In this document: positions 1 through 13,019 of the stretch, piece after piece
Position numbering within the stretch: position 1 is the first letter of the stretch
Layout of the letters: every line of letters begins with the position of its first letter
Origin: Atherix ibis
Lineage: Eukaryota > Arthropoda > Insecta > Diptera > Athericidae
Assembly: GCA_958298945.1 (NCBI GenBank)
Contig: OY282610.1
Location: 53,513,667 to 53,577,666 of the forward strand
Length of the DNA stretch: 64,000 nt
Direction of reading: 5' to 3'
The notes under the pieces: generated by a model
What the model saw: only the letters and a program-made list of their open reading frames with translations
Told to the model about the DNA's origin: nothing
The model's database searches: none
Position numbers and translations under genes: made by a program

Positions 1-45
1 TTATACAAAAAAAAACGAATTTTAATAAAGAAAACAATTAATTTT
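1..45 (+). repeat. 3' tail of D5 from the preceding HOR unit
   Basis: This short leading fragment ends in the AATAAAGAAAACAATTAA tail that normally closes D5, just before the first M at 46. It shows that the array continues beyond the left edge of the window. Confidence 0.9.
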
Positions 46-1667
46 ATGAATTTTTTCTCAAAATCACCAACAAAAATTTATCCAGAAAGGATATTTTCTT
101 TCCAATCGAAAAAATATGTATTGGAGAAGCTTTGCCTGAAAGTACGCAATGACACCATAAAAACAATTCTAAAAACCTTAATTTGTATAAAAAAAAAACG
201 AATTTTAAGAAAGAAAACTATAAATTTTATGAATTTTTTCTCAAAATCACCAACAAAAATTTATCCAGAAAGGATATTCTCATTCCAATCGAGAAAATAT
301 GTATTGGAGAAGCTTTGCATGAAAGTACGCAATGACACCATAAAAACAATTCTAAAAACCTTAATTTGTATACAAAAAAAAACGAATTTTAGGAAAGAAA
401 ACTATAAATTTTATGAATTTTTTCTCAAAATCACCAACAAAAATTTATCCAGAAAGGATATTCTCATTCCAATCTAGAAAATATGCATTGGAGAAGCTTT
501 GCCTAAAAGTACGCAATAACACCATAAAAACCGTTCTAAAAACCTTAATTTTTATACAAAAAAAAACGAATTTTAAGAAAGAAAACCATAAATTTTATGA
601 ATTTTTTCTCAAAATCACCAACAAAAATTTATCCAGAAATGATATTCTCATTCCAATCGAGAAAATATGCATTGGAGAAGCTTTGCCTAAAAGTACGCAA
701 TGACACCATAAAAACAATTCTAAAAACCTTAATTTTTATACAAAAAAAATGAATTTTAAGAAAGAAAACCATAAATTTGATGAATTTTTTCTCAAAACCA
801 CCAACAAAAATTTATCCAGAAAGAATTTTCTCATTCCAATGAGAATAATATGAATTGGAGAAGCTTTGCCTGAAAGTGCACAATCATACCCCAAACAAAC
901 ATCTCCAAAAAACCACCATTTTCATAGAGAAAAACAAATTTTAAGAGAAAGTGGACTCAGTGTAATAATTGTTGCCTCCTATTTTTTGAGAAAACTGGGT
1001 GCCTGTTGTAAAAATTGGATTTTCGTGAATATTGTCACAAATTTTCGAATTTTTGTGGTTTTTTGCATATCTTTAGGTGGTCAATTTATTTTGCTTTCAG
1101 TAAATAAAAAATTTAATTTTAGGCAATTTTTTTTTAATAGTGCTCACAAAACTTTATTCTGAAAGGATATTCCTTTTTCGATCAGGATAATATGGATCTA
1201 GAAGGCTATGTTAAAGTGTATGTAATGAAACCATGAAACAAATTGCCATTTTTATCCAAAAAAGCAAACTTTATTTTTAAAAAAATACAGCGAACTTTAG
1301 GTATTTTTTTTTAAAACGCCTGGAAAAAATTTTCCTGTAAGGACTTTTTTAGTCCGATCAGGATAATAAGAATAATTATTAGTTTCACATATGTATGCGC
1401 ATTAACATCATTAAACAAATTTTCGAAAAAATTTCCTTTTTCATAGAAAAATAGAAATTTAAAAAAAAATTTAATGATCTTTTGGCAAATTTTTCTCAAA
1501 ACTCCCACCGAAATTTATCGTGACATGTCATTTTCCTTCCAATCATTATATTAAGAGTCATAGAAAGTTTGCCTGAAAGTGTGCAATGACACCACAAAAT
1601 AAATTCTAAAAAACCTTAATTTTTATACAAAAAAAAACGAATTTTAATAAGGAAAACAATTAATTTT
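46..1667 (+). repeat. HOR unit U1 (9-mer: 4 M + D1-D5)
   Basis: M monomers start at 46, 229, 413 and 597, and the D-block is 780-1667. Private variants include TTTGCATGAAAG in the second M, CTAGAAAATATGC in the third, GATG instead of TATG at the D1 start, GTGCCTGTTG in D2 and CAAAACTTTATTC in D3. Confidence 0.93.
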
Positions 1668-3289
1668 ATGAATTTTTTCTCAAAATCACCAACAAAAATT
1701 TATCCAGAAAGGATATTCTCATTCCAATCGAGAAAATATGTATTGGAGAAGCTTTGCCTGAAAGTACGCAATAACGCCATAAAAACAATTCTAAAAACCT
1801 TAATTTGTATACAAAAAAAAACGAATTTTAAGAAAGAAAACTATAAATTTTATGAATTTTTTCTCAAAATCACCAACAAAAATTTATCCAGAAAGGATAT
1901 TCTCATTCCAATCGAGAAAATATGTATTGGAGAAGCTTTGCCTAAAAGTACGCAATGAAACCATAAAAACAATTCTAAAAACCTTAATTTGTATACAAAA
2001 AAAAACGAATTTTAGGAAAGAAAACTATAAATTTTATGAATTTTTTCTCAAAATCACCAACAAAAATTTATCCAGAAAGGATATTCTCATTCCAATCGAG
2101 AAAATATGCATTGGTTAAGCTTTGCCTAAAAGTACGCAATGACACCATAAAAACCGTTCTAAAAACCTTAATTTTTATACAAAAAAAAACGAATTTTAAG
2201 AAAGAAAACCATAAATTTTATGAATTTTTTCTCAAAATCACCAACAAAAATTTATCCAGAAATGATATTCTCATTCCAATCTAGAAAATATGCATTGGAG
2301 AAGCTTTGCCTAAAAGTACGCAATGACACCATAAAAACAATTCTAAAAACCTGAATTTTTATAAAAAAAAAATGAATTTTAAGAAAGAAAACCATAAATT
2401 TTATGAATTTTTTCTCAAAACCACCAACAAAAATTTATCCAGAAAGAATTTTCTCATTCCAATGAGAATAATATGAATTGGAGAAGCTTTGCCTGAAAGT
2501 GCACAATCATACCCCAAACAAACATCTCCAAAAAACCACCATTTTCATAGAGAAAAACAAATTTTAAGAGAAAGTGGACTCAGTGTAATAATTGTTGCCT
2601 CCTATTTTTTGAGAAAACTGGGTGCCTGGTGTAAAAATTGGATTTTCGTGAATATTGTCACAAATTTTCGAATTTTTGTGGTTTTTTGCATATCTTTAGG
2701 TGGTCAATTTATTTTGCTTTCAGTAAATAAAAAATTTAATTTTAGGCAATTTTTTTTTAATAGTGCTCACAAAAATTTATTCTGAAAGGATATTCCTTTT
2801 TCGATCAGGATAATATGGATCTAGAAGGCTATGTTAAAGTGTATGTAATGAAACCATGAAACAAATTGCCATTTTTATCCAAAAAAGCAAACTTTATTTT
2901 TAAAAAAATACAGCGAACTTTAGGTATTTTTTTTTAAAACGCCTGGAAAAAATTTTCCTGTAAGGACTTTTTTAGTCCGATCAGGATAATAAGAATAATT
3001 ATTAGTTTCACATATGTATGCGCATTAACATCATTAAACAAATTTTCGAAAAAATTTCCTTTTTCATAGAAAAATAGAAATTTAAAAAAAAATTTAATGA
3101 TCTTTTGGCAAATTTTTCTCAAAACTCCCACCGAAATTTATCGTGACATGTCATTTTGCTTCCAATCATTATATTAAGAGTCATAGAAAGTTTGCCTGAA
3201 AGTTTGCAATGACACCACAAAATAAATTCTAAAAAACCTTAATTTTTATACAAAAAAAACGAATTTTAATAAAGAAAACAATTAATTTT
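1668..3289 (+). repeat. HOR unit U2 (9-mer: 4 M + D1-D5)
   Basis: M monomers start at 1668, 1852, 2036 and 2220, and the D-block is 2403-3289. The third M has GCATTGGTTAAGC, the fourth has CTAGAAAAT and then CCTGAATTTTTAT. These variants recur together only in U8 to U11, so U2 belongs to the same sub-family. The D5 segment has CATTTTGCTTCC and AAAGTTTGC. Confidence 0.93.
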
Positions 3290-5094
3290 ATGAATTTTTT
3301 CTCAAAATCACCAACAAAAATTTATCCAGAAAGGATATTCTCATTCCAATCGAGAAAATATGTATTGGAGAAGCTTTGCCTAAAAGTACGCAATGACACC
3401 ATAAAAACAATTCTAAAACCTTAATTTGTATACAAAAAAAAACGAATTTTAAGAAAGAAAACTATAAATTTTATGAATTTTTTCTCAAAATCAACAACAA
3501 AAATTTATCCAGAAAGGATATTCTCATTCCAATCGAGAAAATATGTATTGGAGAAGCTTTGCCTGAAAGTACGCAATGACACCATAAAAACAATTCTAAA
3601 AACCTTAATTTGTATACAAAAAAAAAACGAATTTTAGGAAAGAAAACTATAAATTTTATGAATTTTTTCTCAAAATCACCAACAAAAATTTATCCAGAAA
3701 GGATATTCTCATTCCAATCGAGAAAATATGCATTGGAGAAGCTTTGCCTAAAAGTACGCAATGACACCATAAAAACCGTTCTAAAAACCTTAATTTTTAT
3801 ACAAAAAAAAACGAATTTTAATAAAGAAAACAATTAATTTTATGAATTTTTTCTCAAAATCACCAACAAAAATTTATCCAGAAAGGATATTCTCATTCCA
3901 ATCGAAAAAATATGCATTGGAGAAGCTTTGCCTAAAAGTACGCAATGACACCATAAAAACCGTTCTAAAAACCTTAATTTTTATACAAAAAAAACGAATT
4001 TTAAGAAAGAAAACCATAAATTTTATGAATTTTTTCTCAAAATCACCAACAAAAATTTATCCAGAAATGATATTCTCATTCCAATCGAGAAAATATGCAT
4101 TGGAGAAGCTTTGCCTGAAAGTACGCAATGACACCATAAAAACAATTCTAAAAACCTTAATTTTTATACAAAAAAAATGAATTTTAAGAAAGAAAACCAT
4201 AAATTTTATGAATTTTTTCTCAAAACCACCAACAAAAATTTATCCAAAAAGAATTTTCTCATTCCAATGAGAATAATATAAATTGGAGAAGCTTTGCCTG
4301 AAAGTGCACAATCATACCCCAAACAAACATCTCCAAAAAACCACCATTTTCATAGAGAAAAACAAATTTTAAGAGAAAGTGGACTCAGTGTAATAATTGT
4401 TGCCTCCTATTTTTTGAGAAAACTGGGGGCCTGGTGTAAAAATTGGATTTTCGTGAATATTGTCACAAATTTTCGAATTTTTGTGGTTTTTTGCATATCT
4501 TTAGGTGGTCAATTTATTTTGCTTTCAGTAAATAAAAAATTTAATTTTAGGCAATTTTTTTTTAATAGTGCTCACAAAAATTTATTCTGAAAGGATATTC
4601 CTTTTTCGATCAGGATAATATGGATCTAGAAGGCTATGTTAAAGTGTATGTAATGAAACCATGAAACAAATTGCCATTTTTATCCAAAAAAGCAAACTTT
4701 ATTTTTAAAAAAATACAGCGAACTTTAGGTATTTTTTTTTAAAACGCCTGGAAAAAATTTTCCTGTAAGGACTTTTTTAGTCCGATCAGGATAATAAGAA
4801 TAATTATTAGTTTCACATATGTATGCGCATTAACATCATTAAACAAATTTTCGAAAAAATTTCCTTTTTCATAGAAAAATAGAAATTTAAAAAAAAATTT
4901 AATGATCTTTTGGCAAATTTTTCTCAAAACTCCCACCGAAATTTATCGTGACATGTCATTTTCCTTCCAATCATTATATTAAGAGTCATAGAAAGTTTGC
5001 CTGAAAGTGTGCAATGACACCACAAAATAAATTCTAAAAAACCTTAATTTTTATACAAAAAAAACGAATTTTAATAAAGAAAACAATTAATTTT
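3290..5094 (+). repeat. HOR unit U3 (10-mer: 5 M + D1-D5)
   Basis: M monomers start at 3290, 3473, 3658, 3842 and 4025, and the D-block is 4208-5094. The first M lacks one A (TTCTAAAACC). The third M, just before 3842, ends with the D5-type tail AATAAAGAAAACAATTAA. D2 has ACTGGGGGCC, which recurs only in U12. Confidence 0.93.
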
Positions 5095-6717
5095 ATGAAT
5101 TTTTTCTCAAAATCACCAACAAAAATTTATCCAGAAAGGATATTCTCATTCCAATCGAGAAAATATGTATTGGAGAAGCTTTGCCTAAAAGTACGCAATG
5201 ACACCATAAAAACAATTCTAAAACCTTAATTTGTATACAAAAAAAAACGAATTTTAAGAAAGAAAACTATAAATTTTATGAATTTTTTCTCAAAATCACC
5301 AACAAAAATTTATCCAGAAAGGATATTCTCATTCCAATCGACAAAATATGTATTGGAGAAGCTTTGCCTGAAAGTACGCAATGACACCATAAAAACAATT
5401 CTAAAAACCTTAATTTGTATACAAAAAAAAAAGAATTTTAAGAAAGAAAACTATACATTTTATGAATTTTTTCTCAAAATCACCAACAAAAATTTATCCA
5501 GAAAGGATATTCTCATTCCAATCGAGAAAATATGTATTGGAGAAGCTTTGCCTGAAAGTACGCAATGACACCATAAAAACAATTCTAAAAACCTTAATTT
5601 GTATACAAAAAAAAACGAATTTTAGGAAAGAAAACTATAAATTTTATGAATTTTTGCTCAAAATCACCAACAAAAATTTATCCAGAAAGGATATTCTCAT
5701 TCCAATCGAGAAAATATGCATTGGAGAAGCTTTGCCTGAAAGTACGCAATGACACCATAAAAACAATTCTAAAAACCTTAATTTTTATACAAAAAAAATG
5801 AATTTTAAGAAAGAAAACCATAAATTTTATGAATTTTTTCTCAAAACCACCAACAAAAATTTATCCAGAAAGAATTTTCTCATTCCAATGAGAATAATAT
5901 GAATTGGAAAAGCTTTGCCTGAAAGTGCACAATCATACCCCAAACAAACATCTACAAAAAACCACCATTTTCATAGAGAAAAACAAATTTTAAGAGAAAG
6001 TGGACTCAGTGTAATAATTGTTGCCTCCTATTTTTTGAGAAAACTGGGTGCCTGGTGTAAAAATTGGATTTTCGTGAATATTGTCACAAATTTTCGAATT
6101 TTTGTGGTTTTTTGCATATCTTTAGGTGGTCAATTTATTTTGCTTTCAGTAAATAAAAAATTTAATTTTAGGCAATTTTTTTTTAATAGTGCTCACAAAA
6201 ATTTATTCTGAAAGGATATTCCTTTTTCGATCAGGATAATATGGATCTAGAAGGCTATGTTAAAGTGTATGTAATGAAACCATGAAACAAATTGCCATTT
6301 TTATCCAAAAAAGCAAACTTTATTTTTAAAAAAATACAGCGAAGTTTAGGTATTTTTTTTTAAAACGCCTGGAAAAAATTTTCCTGTAAGGACTTTTTTA
6401 GTCCGATCAGGATAATAAGAATAATTATTAGTTTCACATATGTATGCGCATTAACATCATTAAACAAATTTTCGAAAAAATTTCCTTTTTCATAGAAAAA
6501 TAGAAATTTTAAAAAAAATTTAATGATCTTTTGGCAAATTTTTCTCAAAACTCCCACCGAAATTTATCGTGACATGTCATTTTCCTTCCAATCATTATAT
6601 TAAGAGTCATAGAAGGTTTGCCTGAAAGTGTGCAATGACACCACAAAATAAATTCTAAAAAAACTTAATTTTTATACAAAAAAAAAACGAATTTTAATAA
6701 AGAAAACAATTAATTTT
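5095..6717 (+). repeat. HOR unit U4 (9-mer: 4 M + D1-D5)
   Basis: M monomers start at 5095, 5278, 5462 and 5646, and the D-block is 5829-6717. It combines the TTCTAAAACC first M seen in U3 with the CGACAAAAT, TATACATTTT and TTTTTGCTC variants of the 8-mer family, so it looks like the hybrid at the entry to that family. D1 has CATCTACAAAA. Confidence 0.93.
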
Positions 6718-8156
6718 ATGAATTTTTTCTCAAAATCACCAACAAAAATTTATCCAGAAAGGATATTCTCATTCCAATCGACAAAATATGTATTGGAGAA
6801 GCTTTGCCTGAAAGTACGCAATGACACCATAAAAACAATTCTAAAAACCTTAATTTGTATACAAAAAAAAAAGAATTTTAAGAAAGAAAACTATACATTT
6901 TATGAATTTTTTCTCAAAATCACCAACAAAAATTTATCCAGAAAGGATATTCTCATTCCAATCGAGAAAATATGTATTGGAGAAGCTTTGCCTGAAAGTA
7001 CGCAATGACACCATAAAAACAATTCTAAAAACCTTAATTTGTATACAAAAAAAAACGAATTTTAGGAAAGAAAACTATAAATTTTATGAATTTTTGCTCA
7101 AAATCACCAACAAAAATTTATCCAGAAAGGATATTCTCATTCCAATCGAGAAAATATGCATTGGAGAAGCTTTGCCTGAAAGTACGCAATGACACCATAA
7201 AAACAATTCTAAAAACCTTAATTTTTATACAAAAAAAATGAATTTTAAGAAAGAAAACCATAAATTTTATGAATTTTTTCTCAAAACCACCAACAAAAAT
7301 TTATCCAGAAAGAATTTTCTCATTCCAATGAGAATAATATGAATTGGAAAAGCTTTGCCTGAAAGTGCACAATCATACCCCAAACAAACATCTACAAAAA
7401 ACCACCATTTTCATAGAGAAAAACAAATTTTAAGAGAAAGTGGACTCAGTGTAATAATTGTTGCCTCCTATTTTTTGAGAAAACTGGGTGCCTGGTGTAA
7501 AAATTGGATTTTCGTGAATATTGTCACAAATTTTCGAATTTTTGTGGTTTTTTGCATATCTTTAGGTGGTCAATTTATTTTGCTTTCAGTAAATAAAAAA
7601 TTTAATTTTAGGCAATTTTTTTTTAATAGTGCTCACAAAAATTTATTCTGAAAGGATATTCCTTTTTCGATCAGGATAATATGGATCTAGAAGGCTATGT
7701 TAAAGTGTATGTAATGAAACCATGAAACAAATTGCCATTTTTATCCAAAAAAGCAAACTTTATTTTTAAAAAAATACAGCGAACTTTAGGTATTTTTTTT
7801 TAAAACGCCTGGAAAAAATTTTCCTGTAAGGACTTTTTTAGTCCGATCAGGATAATAAGAATAATTATTAGTTTCACATATGTATGCGCATTAACATCAT
7901 TAAACAAATTTTCGAAAAAATTTCCTTTTTCATAGAAAAATAGAAATTTTAAAAAAAATTTTATGATCTTTTGGCAAATTTTTCTCAAAACTCCCACCGA
8001 AATTTATCGTGACATGTCATTTTCCTTCCAATCATTATATTAAGAGTCATAGAAGGTTTGCCTGAAAGTGTGCAATGACACCACAAAATAAATTCTAAAA
8101 AAACTTAATTTTTATACAAAAAAAAACGAATTTTAATAAAGAAAACAATTAATTTT
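6718..8156 (+). repeat. HOR unit U5 (8-mer: 3 M + D1-D5)
   Basis: M monomers start at 6718, 6902 and 7086, and the D-block is 7269-8156. The three M copies match the last three of U4, including CGACAAAAT and TTTTTGCTC, so U4 and U5 are recent tandem duplicates with one M removed. D4 ends with ATTTTATGATC. Confidence 0.93.
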
Positions 8157-9594
8157 ATGAATTCTTTCTCAAAATCACCAACAAAAATTTATCCAGAAAG
8201 GATATTCTCATTCCAATCGACAAAATATGTATTGGAGAAGCTTTGCCTGAAAGTACGCAATGACACCATAAAAACAATTCTAAAAACCTTAATTTGTATA
8301 CAAAAAAAAAAGAATTTTAAGAAAGAAAACTATACATTTTATGAATTTTTTCTCAAAATCACCAACAAAAATTTATCCAGAAAGGATATTCTCATTCCAA
8401 TCGAGAAAATATGTATTGGAGAAGCTTTGCCTGAAAGTACGCAATGACACCATAAAAACAATTCTAAAAACCTTAATTTGTATACAAAAAAAACGAATTT
8501 TAGGAAAGAAAACTATAAATTTTATGAATTTTTTCTCAAAATCACCAACAAAAATTTATCCAGAGAGGATATTCTCATTCCAATCGAGAAAATATGCATT
8601 GGAGAAGCTTTGCCTGAAAGTACGCAATGACACCATAAAAACAATTCTAAAAACCTTCATTTTTATACAAAAAAAATGAATTTTAAGAAAGAAAACCATA
8701 AATTTTATGAATTTTTTCTCAAAACCACTAACAAAAATTTATCCAGAAAGAATTTTCTCATTCCAATGAGAATAATATGAATTGGAGAAGCTTTGCCTGA
8801 AAGTGCACAATCATACCCCAAACAAACATCTCCAAAAAACCACCATTTTCATAGAGAAAAACAAATTTTAAGAGAAAGTGGACTCAGTGTAATAATTGTT
8901 GCCTCCTATTTTTTGAGAAAACTGGGTGCCTGGTGTAAAAATTGGATTTTCGTGAATATTGTCACAAATTTTCGAATTTTTGTGGTTTTTTGCATATCTT
9001 TAGGTGGTCAATTTATTTTGCTTTCAGTAAATAAAAAATTTAATTTTAGGCAATTTTTTTTTAATAGTGCTCACAAAAATTTATTCTGAAAGGATATTCC
9101 TTTTTCGATCAGGATAATATGGATCTAGAAGGCTATGTTAAAGTGTATGTAATGAAACCATGAAACAAATTGCCATTTTTATCCAAAAAAGCAAACTTTA
9201 TTTTTAAAAAAATACAGCGAACTTTAGGTATTTTTTTTTAAAACGCCTGGAAAAAATTTTCCTGTAAGGACTTTTTTAGTCCGATCAGGATAATAAGAAT
9301 AATTATTAGTTTCACATATGTATGCGCATTAACATCATTAAACAAATTTTCGAAAAAATTTCCTTTTTCATAGAAAAATAGAAATTTAAAAAAAAATTTA
9401 ATGATCTTTTGGCAAATTTTTCTCAAAACTCCCACCGAAATTTATCGTGACATGTCATTTTCCTTCCAATCATTATATTAAGAGTCATAGAAGGTTTGCC
9501 TGAAAGTGTGCAATGACACCACAAAATAAATTCTAAAAAACCTTAATTTTTATACAAAAAAAAACGAATTTTAATAAAGAAAACAATTAATTTT
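8157..9594 (+). repeat. HOR unit U6 (8-mer: 3 M + D1-D5)
   Basis: M monomers start at 8157, 8341 and 8524, and the D-block is 8707-9594. The first M carries an EcoRI site (ATGAATTCTTTC), the third has ACCTTCATTTTT, and D1 has CCACTAAC. The same set marks U17 and U19. Confidence 0.93.
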
Positions 9595-11398
9595 ATGAAT
9601 TTTTTCTCAAAATCACCAACAAAAATTTATCCAGAAAGGATATTCTCATTCCAATCGAGAAAATATGTATTGGAGAAGCTTTGCCTGAAAGTACGCAATG
9701 ACACCATAAAAACAATTCTAAAAACCTTAATTTGTATACAAAAAAAAACGAATTTTAAGAAAGAAAACTATAAATTTTATGAATTTTTTCTCAAAATCAC
9801 CAACAAAAATTTATCCAGAAAGGATATTCTCATTCCAATCGAGAAAATATGTATTGGAGAAGCTTTGCCTGAAAGTACGCAATGACACCATAAAAACAAT
9901 TCTAAAAACCTTAATTTGTATACAAAAAAAAACGAATTTTAGGAAAGAAAACTATAAATTTTATGAATTTTTTCTCAAAATCACCAACAAAAATTTATCC
10001 AGAAAGGATATTCTCATTCCAATCGAGAAAATATGCATTGGAGAAGCTTTGCCTAAAAGTACGCAATGACACCATAAAAACCGTTCTAAAAACCTTAATT
10101 TTTATACAAAAAAAACGAATTTTAATAAAGAAAACAATTAATTTTATGAATTTTTTCTCAAAATCACCAACAAAAATTTATCCATAAAGGATATTCTCAT
10201 TCCAATCGAGAAAATATGCATTGGAGAAGCTTTGCCTAAAAGTACGCAATGACACCATAAAAACCGTTCTAAAAACCTTAATTTTTATACAAAAAAAACG
10301 AATTTTAAGAAAGAAAACCATAAATTTTATGAATTTTTTCTCAAAATCACCAACAAAAATTTATCCAGAAATGATATTCTCATTCCAATCGAGAAAATAT
10401 GCATTGGAGAAGCATTCCCTGAAAGTACGCAATGACACCATAAAAACAATTCTAAAAACCTTAATTTTTATACAAAAAAAATGAATTTTAAGAAAGAAAA
10501 CCATAAGTTTTATGAATTTTTTCTCAAAACCACCAACAAAAATTTACCCAGAAAGAATTTTCTCATTCCAATGAGAATAATATGAATTGGAGAAGCTTTG
10601 CCTGAAAGTGCACAATCATACCCCAAACAAACATCTCCAAAAAACCACCATTTTCATAGAGAAAAACAAATTTTAAGAGAAAGTGGACTCAGTGTAATAA
10701 TTGTTGCCTCCTATTTTTTGAGAAAACTGGGTGCCTGGTGTAAAAATTGGATTTTCGTGAACATTGTCACAAATTTTCGAATTTTTGTGGTTTTTTGCAT
10801 ATCTTTAGATGGTCAATTTATTTTGCTTTCAGTAAATAAAAAATTTAATTTTAGGCAATTTTTTTTTAATAGTGCTCACAAAAATTTATTCTGAAAGGAT
10901 ATTCCTTTTTCGATCAGGATAATATGGATCTAGAAGGCTATGTTAAAGTGTATGTAATGAAACCATGAAACAAATTGCCATTTTTATCCAAAAAAGCAAA
11001 CTTTATTTTTAAAAAAATACAGCGAACTTTAGGTATTTTTTTTTAAAACGCCTGGAAAAAATTTTCCTGTAAGGACTTTTTTAGTCCGATCAGGATAATA
11101 AGAATAATTATTAGTTTCACATATGTATGCGCATTAACATCATTAAACAAATTTTCGAAAAAATTTCCTTTTTCATAGAAAAATAGAAATTTAAAAAAAA
11201 ATTTAATGATCTTTTGGCAAATTTTTCTCAAAACTCCCACCGAAATTTATCGTGACATGTCATTTTCCTTCCAATCATTATATTAAGAGTCATAGAAGGT
11301 TTGCCTGAAAGTGTGCAATGACACCACAAAATAAATTCTAAAAAACCTTAATTTTTATACAAAAAAAACGAATTTTAATAAGGAAAACAATTAATTTT
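9595..11398 (+). repeat. HOR unit U7 (10-mer: 5 M + D1-D5)
   Basis: M monomers start at 9595, 9779, 9963, 10146 and 10329, and the D-block is 10512-11398. The fourth M has TATCCATAAAGG and is preceded by a D5-type tail. The fifth has GAAGCATTCCC and so loses its HindIII site. D2 has GTGAACATTG and TTAGATGG, a pair that recurs only in U20. Confidence 0.93.
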
Positions 11399-13019
11399 AT
11401 GAATTTTTTCTCAAAATCACCAACAAAAATTTATCCAGAAAGGATATTCTCATTCCAATCGAGAAAATATGTATTGGAGAAGCTTTGCCTGAAAGTACGC
11501 AATGACACCATAAAAACAATTCTAAAAACCTTAATTTGTATACAAAAAAAAACGAATTTTAAGAAAGAAAACTATAAATTTTATGAATTTTTTCTCAAAA
11601 TCACCAACAAAAATTTATCCAGAAAGGATATTCTCATTCCAATCGAGAAAATATGTATTGGAGAAGCTTTGCCTAAAAGTACGCAATGAAACCATAAAAA
11701 CAATTCTAAAAACCTTAATTTGTATACAAAAAAAAACGAATTTTAGGAAAGAAAACTATAAATTTTATGAATTTTTTCTCAAAATCACCAACAAAAATTT
11801 ATCCAGAAAGGATATTCTCATTCCAATCGAGAAAATATGCATTGGTTAAGCTTTGCCTAAAAGTACGCAATGACACCATAAAAACCGTTCTAAAAACCTT
11901 AATTTTTATACAAAAAAAACGAATTTTAAGAAAGAAAACCATAAATTTTATGAATTTTTTCTCAAAATCACCAACAAAAATTTATCCAGAAATGATATTC
12001 TCATTCCAATCTAGAAAATATGCATTGGAGAAGCTTTGCCTGAAAGTACGCAATGACACCATAAAAACAATTCTAAAAACCTGAATTTTTATACAAAAAA
12101 AATGAATTTTAAGAAAGAAAACCATAAATTTTATGAATTTTTTCTCAAAACCACCAACAAAAATTTATCCAGAAAGAATTTTCTCATTCCAATGAGAATA
12201 ATATGAATTGGAGAAGCTTTGCCTGAAAGTGCACAATCATACCCCAAACAAACATCTCCAAAAAACCACCATTTTCATAGAGAAAAACAAATTTTAAGAG
12301 AAAGTGGACTCAGTGTAATAATTGTTGCCTCCTATTATTTGAGAAAACTGGGTGCCTGGTGTAAAAATTGGATTTTCGTGAATATTGTCACAAATTTTCG
12401 AATTTTTGTGGTTTTTTGCATATCTTTAGGTGGTCAATTTATTTTGCTTTCAGTAAATAAAAAATTTAATTTTAGGCAATTTTTTTTTAATAGTGCTCAC
12501 AAAAATTTATTCTGAAAGGATATTCCTTTTTCGATCAGGATAATATGGATCTAGAAGGCTATGTTAAAGTGTATGTAATGAAACCATGAAACAAATTGCC
12601 ATTTTTATCCAAAAAAGCAAACTTTATTTTTAAAAAAATACAGCGAACTTTAGGTATTTTTTTTTAAAACGCCTGGAAAAAATTTTCCTGTAAGGACTTT
12701 TTTAGTCCGATCAGGATAATAAGAATAATTATTAGTTTCACATATGTATGCGCATTAACATCATTAAACAAATTTTCGAAAAAATTTCCTTTTTCATAGA
12801 AAAATAGAAATTTAAAAAAAAATTTAATGATCTTTTGGCAAATTTTTCTCAAAACTCCCACCGAAATTTATCGTGACATGTCATTTTCCTTCCAATCATT
12901 ATATTAAGAGTCATAGAAGGTTTGCCTGAAAGTGTGCAATGACACCACAAAATAAATTCTAAAAAACCTTAATTTTTATACAAAAAAAACGAATTTTAAT
13001 AAGGAAAACAATTAATTTT
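11399..13019 (+). repeat. HOR unit U8 (9-mer: 4 M + D1-D5)
   Basis: M monomers start at 11399, 11583, 11767 and 11950, and the D-block is 12133-13019. It carries the GGTTAAGC third M, CTAGAAAAT fourth M and TCCTATTATTTGAG in D2, and opens the run of four nearly identical 9-mers. Confidence 0.94.

Noticed and set aside
1041..1075. Octamer-like ATGCAAA on the minus strand in D2 as a promoter element
   Set aside because: A seven-base match in A/T-rich repeated DNA has no weight on its own, and no transcription unit is visible.
866..1162. A ~98-codon frame repeated in almost every unit across D1-D3, starting at TTG in TTTGCCTGAAAGTGC
   Set aside because: It is conserved only because the D-block is copied. 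It begins at a TTG inside the M-like part of D1, spans three satellite segments, and is broken by 1-2 bp indels in U26, U34 and U37 without consequence for amplification.
1311..1508. A 65-codon minus-strand frame repeated in most D4 segments
   Set aside because: It is the reverse reading of one D4 monomer, rich in Phe/Lys/Ile from A and T runs. Its boundaries follow the repeat, not a gene.
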